Part shown: positions 37,664 to 44,784 of the stretch, in pieces
Layout: each line of letters starts with the position of its first letter
Numbering within the stretch: position 1 is the stretch's first letter
Assembly: GCA_903919455.1 (NCBI GenBank)
Contig: CAIXIJ010000110.1
Span: 56,862 to 120,861, forward strand
From: an uncultured Acidimicrobiaceae bacterium
GTDB lineage: Bacteria; Actinomycetota; Acidimicrobiia; Acidimicrobiales; Ilumatobacteraceae
Direction: 5' to 3'
Length of the DNA stretch: 64,000 nucleotides
The notes under the pieces: generated by a model
What the model saw: only the letters and a program-made list of their open reading frames with translations
What the model was told of the DNA's origin: nothing
The model's database searches: none
Program-made: the position numbers and the translations under genes

Positions 37664-37839
37664 ATCTCTCTCATCGGTAGATTGAGGGTGAGACTTTATG
37701 GTTCTACTCAACTCTCAACTAACACTGCAGGTCAAGGCTTGAAAATTTCTTGCCACTTCACCGAGGCGGAGACACGCAGAGCAGGAGAACGCAGCGCCCC
37801 GAAGAATCGTGCGAAGATGCATCAAGAAAGAGGTGTGGC

Positions 37840-38541
37840 ATGGCAGATACGACGGTGAACCACGAGGCGAAGCTCTCTGCGATGGTGGAGTCCATTTGGG
37901 AGCACCGAGAGGAACTCGCTCGCATGGCCCAGGAACTGCCGCGACTTCTGCAGGAGACCGGTGCCCAGATGCGTGATGCAGGGGCTCGCGCGCAGCAGGC
38001 CAGCGCCTACCTCGAGGGCGATGTGCGTACGTTCGCCGGCAATGCAGCCGACATGCTGGAGGCGGCGAAACACCAGCTCCTGGCGGTGCTGCACGCCCTG
38101 GAAAAGGGCGGTGGAATGCTGAAGAACCTTCCCTTCATCGGCGAGATGGGCAAGATGATGGGCGACCAGCTCGGAGCCATCGGCGAGGTGGCCAACAACT
38201 TGGATCAGGTCGGCCAGAAGGTCCGTGGCCTGGGCGATCGCCTTGGCAACGTAGGGGAGGATCTCCGCCATATGGGCACCTCCCTGCTGGGAAGTGGCGA
38301 AGGCCTGAGCTCCTACGGTGCCCCGCCGGCACCGGCGAAGAGGCCGGCAGCGAAGAAGAAGGTCACTCAGGCTCCGTCGGCGCCCACGAAGAAGAAAGCC
38401 GACGCAAAGAAGAAGGTAGCGGCAGCGAAGAAGGCCAGCCCGAAGAAGGCGGGCGGGAAGCTCGAGGCTGTTTCGAGCAAGCCCGTAACGCCAAAGAAGA
38501 AGGTCGCAGCGAAGCAGTCGGGGGCCAAGAAGGGCAAGTGA
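37840..38541 (+). CDS. Helical protein with lysine-rich histone-like tail
   Basis: A 233-residue protein of unknown function. Residues 1-160 are alpha-helical with coiled-coil-like segments (LQETGAQMRDAGARAQQASA, VANNLDQVGQKVRGLGDRLG). Residues 163-233 are an Ala/Lys/Pro tail with AKKKV- and KKKADAKKK-type motifs, like histone H1 or PhaF tails. No signal peptide or membrane helix is visible. The architecture parallels the protein at 25072. It ends 14 bases before the dif-like element, which makes a DNA-related role worth testing, but granule binding (phasin-like) is an equal alternative. The ribosome binding site is AAGAGG. Confidence 0.78.
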   Translation: MADTTVNHEAKLSAMVESIWEHREELARMAQELPRLLQETGAQMRDAGARAQQASAYLEGDVRTFAGNAADMLEAAKHQLLAVLHALEKGGGMLKNLPFIGEMGKMMGDQLGAIGEVANNLDQVGQKVRGLGDRLGNVGEDLRHMGTSLLGSGEGLSSYGAPPAPAKRPAAKKKVTQAPSAPTKKKADAKKKVAAAKKASPKKAGGKLEAVSSKPVTPKKKVAAKQSGAKKGK

Positions 38542-38547
38542 CCTGGT

Positions 38548-38563
38548 GTGTCAGGAATCTGAC
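38548..38563 (+). terminator. Small hairpin overlapping the dif-like element
   Basis: TGTCAG (38548-38553) pairs with CTGACA (38558-38563) around the tetraloop GAAT, six bases after the stop of the lysine-tailed gene. The stem is short for a terminator, and half of it is also part of the dif-like element, so its role is uncertain. Confidence 0.35.
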
Positions 38564-38583
38564 ATAACGAGGATTATGGGCGT
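38556..38583 (-). other. dif: Candidate chromosomal dif site (XerC/XerD recombination site)
   Basis: Read on the minus strand, the 28 bp are an 11-base arm AACGCCCATAA, a six-base centre TCCTCG and an 11-base arm TTATGTCAGAT. Against E. coli dif the left arm matches 7 of 11 and the right arm 9 of 11, and the symmetric CATAA...TTATG core is perfect. It lies between convergent genes. Gene strand preference switches across it (28 of 39 genes on + to the left, 20 of 30 on - to the right), as expected near the replication terminus. XerC/XerD are not encoded in the window. Confidence 0.6.
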
Positions 38584-38614
38584 TGCGCCCGGAATCGTCG
38601 GTCGCCTAAACCGG

Positions 38615-38983
38615 TCAGTTGCGAGGTGCGAGTTCTCGGTCGCGAAGCGGGCGGGCGGCCTCGAGCAGCCAGTCGACGATCTCCACGAGTTCTGCTGTCG
38701 ACGGCTTGGGGCCTGCTGCGTCGAGGTCGCGCTCGGCATCGTTCACGGCACAGGCCAAGACGTACAGCTGATCATGGAGCGTGTCGAGTTCGCTCTTGGT
38801 GATCACCAGTTCGTGCTCGCTGAGCTGCAACTCTCGCGCACGTTGCTGGCCTACCCAATGCCACTGACGGCACGCCTGTGAACAGAACTGGCGCGGCCGG
38901 CCGGTTGCCTGCGGCGGCAGCACCCTCCGGCACCACTTGCACCGTGATCGTTCCGGATGTTCCTGCGAGCCTTCTTTCGTCAT
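38615..38983 (-). CDS. Small zinc-finger protein with coiled-coil
   Basis: A 122-residue protein. Four cysteines (CKWC near 15-18, then C and C in QFCSQACRQWHW) form a zinc-binding module similar to HNH-associated or FCS-type fingers. A long helix follows (QQRARELQLSEHELVITKSE). I cannot assign a function. It starts nine bases after the RpiR-like gene's stop and is probably co-transcribed. Protein-like composition and the conserved Cys pattern support it as a real gene. Confidence 0.7.
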   Translation of the reverse strand: MTKEGSQEHPERSRCKWCRRVLPPQATGRPRQFCSQACRQWHWVGQQRARELQLSEHELVITKSELDTLHDQLYVLACAVNDAERDLDAAGPKPSTAELVEIVDWLLEAARPLRDRELAPRN

Positions 38984-38992
38984 GACGAAACT

Positions 38993-39835
38993 CTACCGAT
39001 CCGTCAGTGAGCCGTTCTCTCGCCAGGCCTGTTCGGCTCGGTCGAGCCGATGGGTGGCCTCGGCGCGCAAACGCGCTGCCACTCCAGCCGTGACGATGTT
39101 CGCAAGCGCCAGCGTGCCGACGTGGCTGTCGAAGGGCCCTCCGCCGGCTGCAGCAACGGTGAAGGTGCGATCTGCGTTGGCGGCCAACGGCGACAGCAGG
39201 CTGTCGGTGACCGCCGCGATCCACGCTCCCCTGCCGCTGCAACTCTTCACTGCGTCGACGACCCAGCGGTCGTACCGTCGTAGATCGATGGCGATCACGG
39301 TGTCGACGGGTTCCACCAGCGCCACCTGGCGCCGAACCGCTACATCGTTGCCCCCGATGAGATGAACGTTGCCTCGGAGAGCAGAGAGGTCGCCAAGCCA
39401 CTGCTGTGATACTCCCAGTGATGCGTCACCTGACAGCAGGTGCACGCTGTTGCCGGAGTGGGCGATGTGGCTCACGAGGTCGTCGAGAGCATCCACTTCG
39501 AGAGCACGAAGGGTGCTGGCCACGTTGTCGATCTCCAGATCGAGATGCCGGGAAATTGAGTCGCTCGCCGCTGGCTCGCGAATGCGCTCAGCTGCCGGGC
39601 GCAACTGCAGCGCCAAACCTCGCTGCACGGCGGCCTGCAGTTCGGTGAAACCGTCGTAATGCAGCTTGCTGGCCAGCCGTACCACTGTCGCGGCGCCCGA
39701 ACCCGACGCCTCAGCCAAGTCGGCCACGGTGCCGAAGGCCACCAGTTGCGGCTGCGTCAGCACCACCTCAGCGACGCGACGCTCGGCCGGAGTGAGGGAT
39801 GCGCCTTCCTTGCCGATGCGCTCGTCCACCTCCAC
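38993..39835 (-). CDS. MurR/RpiR family transcriptional regulator
   Basis: About 280 residues: an N-terminal RpiR helix-turn-helix (LTPAERRVAEVVLTQPQLVAF, then SGSGAATVVRLASKLHYDGFTELQ) and a C-terminal SIS sugar-isomerase-like domain (VHLLSGDASLGVSQQWLGDL, VIAIDLRRYDRWVVDAV). Such proteins sense phosphosugars or related ligands; the SIS domain here is divergent. The start is uncertain: GTG 39835 is chosen, with TTG 39859 and GTG 39829 also possible. It is divergent from the oxygenase gene at 39929, and palindromic sites lie between them, so it probably controls both. Confidence 0.85.
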   Translation of the reverse strand: MEVDERIGKEGASLTPAERRVAEVVLTQPQLVAFGTVADLAEASGSGAATVVRLASKLHYDGFTELQAAVQRGLALQLRPAAERIREPAASDSISRHLDLEIDNVASTLRALEVDALDDLVSHIAHSGNSVHLLSGDASLGVSQQWLGDLSALRGNVHLIGGNDVAVRRQVALVEPVDTVIAIDLRRYDRWVVDAVKSCSGRGAWIAAVTDSLLSPLAANADRTFTVAAAGGGPFDSHVGTLALANIVTAGVAARLRAEATHRLDRAEQAWRENGSLTDR

Positions 39836-39875
39836 AGCACGAACTGTAGCGAAGAGCAAGGCGAACGAACCGATA

Positions 39876-39910
39876 TTCCATTATCGCAGTAGAATGGAAC
39901 ATATCTTCCA
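39876..39910. promoter_or_regulatory. Overlapping palindromes, predicted RpiR operator with divergent -10 boxes
   Basis: TTCCATT (39876-39882) and AATGGAA (39893-39899) form one inverted repeat; TGGAA (39895-39899) and TTCCA (39906-39910) form a second with a six-base spacer. A -10-like TAGAAT reads right (39889-39894) and GATAAT reads left (complement of 39880-39885). Both would be covered by a bound regulator, suggesting that the RpiR protein represses itself and the oxygenase gene. AGGAG lies before the oxygenase ATG. Confidence 0.6.
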
Positions 39911-39928
39911 GTTCGTAGGAGCACCGGT

Positions 39929-40891
39929 ATGCCCACACTCACCGAACACGCACGCCCTGCCGTCGTTCAGTCTGGCCGGTGGCCGGCGATCTCTCCGCCG
40001 AATGGAGCGATGTCTGACGTGCAGTTCATCCGTGCTGCTGGCCACTTTGCTCGGCTGCTCCCTCCAGAGGTGCACGACGCTCTGGTGGACTTCGCCGACG
40101 TTGCGCCGCCCGCGGGCGCGATGGTGCTGCGCGGGGTACCGATCGGCGAGCTTCCCGACACCCCCGACTCCCCCACGGCACCCACCGTCAAGTCTCTGGC
40201 CACCGAGTTCGTTCTGCTCAGCATCGCGCGGCGCCTCGCACAACCGGTTGGCTACCTACCCGAACACGGGGGCGACCTCGTGCAGAACCTGGTGCCCACC
40301 AAGGCCACTGCGCTCCGCCAGGTGAGTACGTCGTCGGGCGTGGATCTGATGTTCCACACTGAGGCAGCGTTTCACCCACACCGGCCGAAGTACCTGCTCC
40401 TCCTGTGCCTCCGTGGCGATTCGAATGCCGTCACCACGCTGTCGAGCATCTTCGAGATCCTGCCCCTGCTGCACCACGATGTCGTCGACATCCTCTTTCA
40501 ACCTCGCTTTCGCACGGCGGTGGACGAGAGCTATCTCCACGGACACGACAACCGAAGAGTGCTCGGAGAGCCGATGCCGGTACTGCATGGGGATCGGCAG
40601 CGACCGCATCTGGTCTTCGATGCCGAGTTGATGGTGGGCACCGACGAAGCGGCCGACGCTGCCATTCGTGCGCTGTCCGCTGCGATCGAGAGGCACCACA
40701 CCGGGGTGGTGCTCGAAGCAGGCGACCTCCTGATCATCGACAACGACGTCGCAGTGCACGGACGATCGTCGTACCAACCGAGGTGGGACGGTCGCGATCG
40801 CTGGATCCAACGATCCATGGCTGTCACCGATCTGGGTACAAGCGCTGCGCAGCGCGACCATCGAGTGATCACCACCCGCTTCGGTATGTGA
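39929..40891 (+). CDS. Clavaminate-synthase-like Fe(II)/2-oxoglutarate oxygenase
   Basis: A 320-residue oxygenase resembling clavaminate synthase and the arginine/asparagine hydroxylases (VioC, AsnO). Seen: the facial triad start HTE in LMFHTEAAFH (H143, E145), the distal His in NDVAVHGRSSY (H278) and an Arg following in RDRWIQRS that should bind 2-oxoglutarate. HTE rather than HxD is typical of this amino-acid hydroxylase branch. It is monocistronic, preceded by RpiR-type palindromes. No peptide synthetase or lactam gene is nearby, so the substrate, perhaps a free amino acid, is unknown. Confidence 0.85.
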   Translation: MPTLTEHARPAVVQSGRWPAISPPNGAMSDVQFIRAAGHFARLLPPEVHDALVDFADVAPPAGAMVLRGVPIGELPDTPDSPTAPTVKSLATEFVLLSIARRLAQPVGYLPEHGGDLVQNLVPTKATALRQVSTSSGVDLMFHTEAAFHPHRPKYLLLLCLRGDSNAVTTLSSIFEILPLLHHDVVDILFQPRFRTAVDESYLHGHDNRRVLGEPMPVLHGDRQRPHLVFDAELMVGTDEAADAAIRALSAAIERHHTGVVLEAGDLLIIDNDVAVHGRSSYQPRWDGRDRWIQRSMAVTDLGTSAAQRDHRVITTRFGM

Positions 40892-40927
40892 CGGACGCAG
40901 TCGCGAGGCGGCCGTTAGGGTGCAACG

Positions 40928-41515
40928 GTGAAGAACCTTCTCGCTCGCTTCTGGCTTCGTCTCTGGCGCTGGTCCGTGGTCCCGGTGTCGGAGCCAATGC
41001 CCGATCGGTGCGTGATCATTGCGGCGCCGCACACCACGAATTGGGACTTTCCCCTCATGTTGGCGCACGCGCGAGTCTGTGGCGTGAAGTTGTCGTGGCT
41101 CGGCAAGGACTCGTTGTTCCGTGGCCCGATGGGGCCGATCATGCGGCGCTTCGGCGGCGTGGCCATCGATCGCAGTGCGCCCGGTGGAATGGTGGCCGCG
41201 CTGGCGAAAGAGCTCAACGAGCGACCAGTGCTGCGTCTGTTGGTGCCCGCTGAGGGAACGCGGTCGAAAACCGAGTACTGGAAGTCGGGCTTCTATCGAA
41301 TCGCTCAGCAGGCCGATGTGCCGTTGGTGCTCTCCTTCCTCGATCGCAGCACCCGTAGCGGGGGCTTCGGACAAGCATTTCGCCTCACCGGCGATGTTCG
41401 TGCCGACATGGACGTGATTCGAGCCTTCTACGCCGGCAAGACAGGGCTGAAGGACAACCGATTCGGCCCGATTCGCCTGCGTGAAGAAGACGCTCCAGAC
41501 ACGCCCATCGCCTGA
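40928..41515 (+). CDS. 1-acyl-sn-glycerol-3-phosphate acyltransferase family protein
   Basis: A 195-residue PlsC-type acyltransferase. Seen: the catalytic HxxxxD in APHTTNWDF (H35, D40), the FGGVAIDRS block and PAEGTRSK, the substrate-phosphate motif. It is shorter than PlsC of E. coli and resembles small acyltransferases of glycolipid or phospholipid synthesis. The start is GTG 40928. It is 15 bases before the aldolase-family gene and may share its transcript. Confidence 0.88.
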   Translation: MKNLLARFWLRLWRWSVVPVSEPMPDRCVIIAAPHTTNWDFPLMLAHARVCGVKLSWLGKDSLFRGPMGPIMRRFGGVAIDRSAPGGMVAALAKELNERPVLRLLVPAEGTRSKTEYWKSGFYRIAQQADVPLVLSFLDRSTRSGGFGQAFRLTGDVRADMDVIRAFYAGKTGLKDNRFGPIRLREEDAPDTPIA

Positions 41516-41530
41516 TGCCAGGCAGAATGG

Positions 41531-42604
41531 GTGACGATGTCACCGAACGCCTCTCCCCTGCCTCCCGCCCCTGAACGAGCCTTTGCCAGCGACAATGCAG
41601 CAGGAGCACATCCGAAGGTGCTCGAGGCCTTCATCGCCGCCAACGAGGGTCACGCTCTCGCATACGGCAGCGACAGGTGGAGCGCAGAGACCGAGCAACG
41701 GCTTCACGATCTCTTTGGCACCCAGACGGAATCGTTCCTCGTGTGGAACGGCACCGGCGCCAATGTGATGGCGCTTGCCACGATGGTGCAGCCCGGCGAT
41801 TGCGTGGTCTGCACCGATTGGGCCCACATCGCCGTGGATGAAGCGGGCGCACCCGAGCGCGCGCTGGGTGCCAAGCTGCTCACGATGCCCGCCCCCGAGG
41901 CAAAGCTGCACCCTGAGCAACTTCGATCCTTGGCTCACCTGCAGGGCGTTCAGCATCATGCGCAGCCCGGCGTGGTGAGCATCACCCAGAGCACCGAGCT
42001 CGGTACGTTGTACACCGCCGACGAAGTGGCTGCCATCTGCGACACGGCACACTCGATGGGCATGGTGGTGCACCTCGACGGAGCGCGCATCGCCAATGCC
42101 ACAGCGGCGCTCGGCGGCTCAGCGGCGGCGATGCGCTCCTTCACGGTCGACGCAGGTGTTGATGTGGTGAGCTTCGGCGGTACCAAGGCCGGCGCGGCAG
42201 CTGCCGAGGCCGTGGTGTACCTGAACCCCTCACTGGCTCGGCGGGCGAAGTACGTGCGCAAGCAGGTGAACCAACTCCCATCGAAGATGCGCTTCGTCGC
42301 TGCGCAGCTCAACGCGCTGCTCGAGGATGAACTCTGGATCCGCATGGCGGTGCACTCCAACGAGATGGCGCAACTGCTGTATCGGCTCACCAACGACATC
42401 CCAGGGGTCAGCTACGACGCTCCTCCTGCCGTGAACAGCCTTTTTCCGTGCCTGCCGGCGGAGGTCATCGAGCCGCTGCGCGAGTGGTGCTTCTTCTGGG
42501 ACTGGAATGTGTCGCGCAACCAGGTGCGCTGGATGACGGCGTGGGACACCACCGAGACTGATGTGGAGCGTTTCGCCGCCGGTGTCCGGCACATCCTTGC
42601 GTGA
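41531..42604 (+). CDS. Threonine aldolase family (beta-eliminating lyase) PLP enzyme
   Basis: A 357-residue fold-type I PLP enzyme resembling low-specificity L-threonine aldolase, which splits threonine to glycine and acetaldehyde. Seen: FASDNAAGAHPKVLEA, AYGSDRWSAETEQRL, FLVWNGTGANVMAL, VVHLDGARIANA (Asp to pyridine) and the lysine in SFGGTKAGAAAAE. Starts at GTG 41531 or ATG 41537 differ by two residues. If it makes glycine, it would feed the glycine cleavage system encoded earlier, which is inference. Confidence 0.9.
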   Translation: MTMSPNASPLPPAPERAFASDNAAGAHPKVLEAFIAANEGHALAYGSDRWSAETEQRLHDLFGTQTESFLVWNGTGANVMALATMVQPGDCVVCTDWAHIAVDEAGAPERALGAKLLTMPAPEAKLHPEQLRSLAHLQGVQHHAQPGVVSITQSTELGTLYTADEVAAICDTAHSMGMVVHLDGARIANATAALGGSAAAMRSFTVDAGVDVVSFGGTKAGAAAAEAVVYLNPSLARRAKYVRKQVNQLPSKMRFVAAQLNALLEDELWIRMAVHSNEMAQLLYRLTNDIPGVSYDAPPAVNSLFPCLPAEVIEPLREWCFFWDWNVSRNQVRWMTAWDTTETDVERFAAGVRHILA

Positions 42605-42659
42605 AACCGCAGGTCAATGCCTATCGACACCGGCACAGTTTCGACGTAAAGTGGGCGCT

Positions 42660-42676
42660 ACTTGCTCACAGCAAGT
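42660..42676 (+). promoter_or_regulatory. Inverted repeat upstream of whiB
   Basis: ACTTGCT (42660-42666) and AGCAAGT (42670-42676) form a perfect 7-bp inverted repeat with loop CAC, 31 bases before the whiB ATG. It may be an operator, or a hairpin in the leader. I could not define promoter boxes. Confidence 0.45.
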
Positions 42677-42707
42677 ATTTCGCAGGCCTGACGGACGAGG
42701 GGGTTCC

Positions 42708-43013
42708 ATGGCAGCGGTCGATGTGGTTTTTCATCGCACGTTCACGGACGATCGGTGGATGAACAGTGCTGCCTGCAAGGGCTTGACGCACCTGTTCTTC
42801 CCGTTGCCAGCAGAGCGCCCGCAGGCGCGCGATCGGCGCGAAGCAGCTGCCAAGTCGGTCTGCGCCTCGTGCAACGTGAACGGCTCCTGTCGAGAGTTCG
42901 CACGCACCAACCACGAGTACGGCTTCTGGGGTGGCGAGAGCGAAGATGAACGCCACGCAGCCGGTTTCCGGCTCATCGCCCCCATCGGGGTGCGCGCCCG
43001 AAACGTGGGCTGA
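42708..43013 (+). CDS. WhiB family iron-sulfur transcription regulator
   Basis: A 101-residue WhiB protein. The four [4Fe-4S] cysteines are C23 (SAACKG), C52, C55 and C61 (VCASCNVNGSC), followed by the beta-turn GFWGGES that contacts sigma factor. WhiB proteins are found almost only in actinobacteria and their phages, and sense redox or NO or control division. The ATG follows GAGGGGG. GFWGG replaces the common GVWGG. It stands alone between the aldolase and the kinase-like gene. Confidence 0.95.
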   Translation: MAAVDVVFHRTFTDDRWMNSAACKGLTHLFFPLPAERPQARDRREAAAKSVCASCNVNGSCREFARTNHEYGFWGGESEDERHAAGFRLIAPIGVRARNVG

Positions 43014-43049
43014 ACCAGCGCACTCGTTGGCGGCGCGTACGATCGGTGC

Positions 43050-44102
43050 GTGCCCGAGTCGTTGAGTCATCGGTCCGCCATCGCGGCGGCGTGGTCCGCG
43101 TACGGCGACCGTCGACATCTCGTTCGAGTCGACGAGGTCAGCGCCAACGTGTCCACGAACCGCGTGTATCGGTTGCACCTCGATGACGGCAGCACCCTCG
43201 TGGGCAAGGTGTCGTCGTACGGCTCGTACTTCCTGTTCTACGAGGACCACGACCGCCTGAACCGATGCGCCGAACAGTTGCAGGACACGCGGTTCAAAGG
43301 CATGCTCGCCGACGTCTGGCGCAAGGACGGCCGCCTGTTCACCTGGTACGACCAGAGCATGTGGGCGGTGTTCTACGACGACGTACCTCGACGCGACACG
43401 CTGCCACGTGTGCTCAGCGTGGAACAGGTGAGGAACCTCGCCACCGAGATCGCCGAGTTCCATCTGGCGTGCACCGATATCGCCCCCACGATTCCAGCAG
43501 GCTCCAAGACCATCAAGAGTGATGCGATCCACCTGCTCGACCTGCTGGAGAGTCCGTTCGCACCGAAGAACTTTGAGTTACCGCCCGAGGCGATCGGCGT
43601 CTTGTGGAAACACACGCACTCGTTCCTGCAACGCCTCATCGAGGTGGGCTACGACGAGTGGCCAAAGATTCCGGTGCTCATCGATTGGAACCTCGGCAAC
43701 TTTTCGGTGGCCACCCACAGGGACGGCTCGTTTCACCTCTTCAGCAGGTGGGACTACGACTGGTTCCGCATCGAACCGCGACTGCTCGACTTCTACTTCC
43801 TCTCACGCGTGTCGTCGAAGACGGGTGATCGCTCGCAGTTCACCTACGGGCCGCACACGCTGGTGGAACCCACGTTTCTCGAGTTTCTGAAGGCATACCG
43901 GCAGCGGTTCCCGATGAGCGACGAAGAAGTGATGTTCCTGCCCGAGGTCTACCGGTTCTTCATTCTCAACTACGTCGTACGCGAAGGGGCCCGCTTCTTT
44001 CGGCCCGATCTGTGCACCCTCTTTCGCGCCGATGCAGTGCGCTCGTACCTACCCGCACTCGATCGTCTGGACACCACACCGCTACGAAGGACGTCGCCAT
44101 GA
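43050..44102 (+). CDS. Aminoglycoside phosphotransferase-like kinase family protein
   Basis: A 350-residue protein with a protein-kinase-like APH fold. Seen: LVGKVSSYGSYFLFYED near the N-lobe lysine, the Brenner-like VLIDWNLGNFSV in place of the usual HGDxxxxN, and the metal-binding-like RWDYDWFRIEPRLLDFYF. The replacement of the catalytic HGD by IDW makes kinase activity uncertain. The GTG start is at 43050; its stop overlaps the acetyltransferase start (ATGA). Substrate unknown; resistance is not implied. Confidence 0.75.
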   Translation: MPESLSHRSAIAAAWSAYGDRRHLVRVDEVSANVSTNRVYRLHLDDGSTLVGKVSSYGSYFLFYEDHDRLNRCAEQLQDTRFKGMLADVWRKDGRLFTWYDQSMWAVFYDDVPRRDTLPRVLSVEQVRNLATEIAEFHLACTDIAPTIPAGSKTIKSDAIHLLDLLESPFAPKNFELPPEAIGVLWKHTHSFLQRLIEVGYDEWPKIPVLIDWNLGNFSVATHRDGSFHLFSRWDYDWFRIEPRLLDFYFLSRVSSKTGDRSQFTYGPHTLVEPTFLEFLKAYRQRFPMSDEEVMFLPEVYRFFILNYVVREGARFFRPDLCTLFRADAVRSYLPALDRLDTTPLRRTSP

Positions 44103-44689
44103 ATCACTGGTTACCAGAAGGCGTACCAGGCCGAGTCTCGATCACTTCGCTGGGCGTGGAGTTCGTGGCGCTCTCCCCTGCGTTGCTCGACGAGGACTAT
44201 GCCGCAGTGATGCGCGACATCGACATGTTGCGCACGTGGAGCGCGCAGGACTGGCCCACCGCAGCGTTCACGAAGCAGGAAAATCTGGTCGACCTCGAGC
44301 GCCATGACCGCGAGCAACGCGACCGAGTGGCGCTCACCTACAGCGTGCTCGTCGAGCAGCAGGTGGTCGGATGCATCTACGTCCGCTCGTTTGAGGATGC
44401 GCTGAGATCGAGGGACGTGGCGCCACCGGTAGAGCACGACATTCCATTCGCAGATGCTGTGGCGCGTGGGTGGGCACACGACATCGAGGCTGACCATCTG
44501 CTGACAGCAACGCGGCTGCTCCTGATGCTGCCTCCGTTCGAGTTCAGTCGAATCTGGTGGCAGACCAACTCGAATTGCCCGGATCAACTCGATGCCTGCG
44601 AACACTCGGGCATGATCGAGTCGATGTCGTTCGAGGGCGAGGGCGAGGGCGAGGGCACCACCTGGATCTTGCGATCCGTGCCAAAGTGA
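44099..44689 (+). CDS. GNAT-like N-acetyltransferase family protein
   Basis: A 196-residue protein resembling a divergent GNAT acyltransferase: VALTYSVLVEQQVVGCIYVRSF covers the beta4-beta5 strands, and the later WQTNSNCPDQLDACEHSGM fits the C-terminal part. The acetyl-CoA pyrophosphate loop (Q/RxxGxG/A) is not clear, so the call is moderate. A short EGEGEGEG run precedes the C-terminus, probably from slippage. It is coupled to the kinase-like gene by ATGA; the pair may modify the same small molecule. Confidence 0.6.
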   Translation: MNHWLPEGVPGRVSITSLGVEFVALSPALLDEDYAAVMRDIDMLRTWSAQDWPTAAFTKQENLVDLERHDREQRDRVALTYSVLVEQQVVGCIYVRSFEDALRSRDVAPPVEHDIPFADAVARGWAHDIEADHLLTATRLLLMLPPFEFSRIWWQTNSNCPDQLDACEHSGMIESMSFEGEGEGEGTTWILRSVPK

Positions 44690-44693
44690 CGGC

Positions 44694-44783
44694 GTGGAAT
44701 ACCAGCAGATCAACGTTCGCAACGAGGGCCCGATCAGCGTGATCACGCTCGATCGGCCCGCAGTGTTTCGGCCGGAGGCTTGA
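44694..44783 (+). pseudogene. N-terminal remnant of an enoyl-CoA hydratase gene
   Basis: GTG 44694 opens a 29-codon frame reading VEYQQINVRNEGPISVITL then DRPA, the characteristic first 24 residues of enoyl-CoA hydratase/isomerase proteins (compare RIAVITLNRPEARNAV in the intact gene at 48701). After DRPA the reading continues VFRPEA and stops. The rest of the gene is absent, and the ribokinase gene starts one base after the TGA, using a GGAGG inside the remnant. This looks like a deletion scar. Confidence 0.7.
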
Positions 44784-44784
44784 C

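Noticed and set aside
44694..44783. Reading the 29-codon frame as a functional enoyl-CoA hydratase or designed leader peptide
   Set aside because: It lacks all catalytic residues, and its sequence is that of a hydratase N-terminus, so a remnant is more likely.
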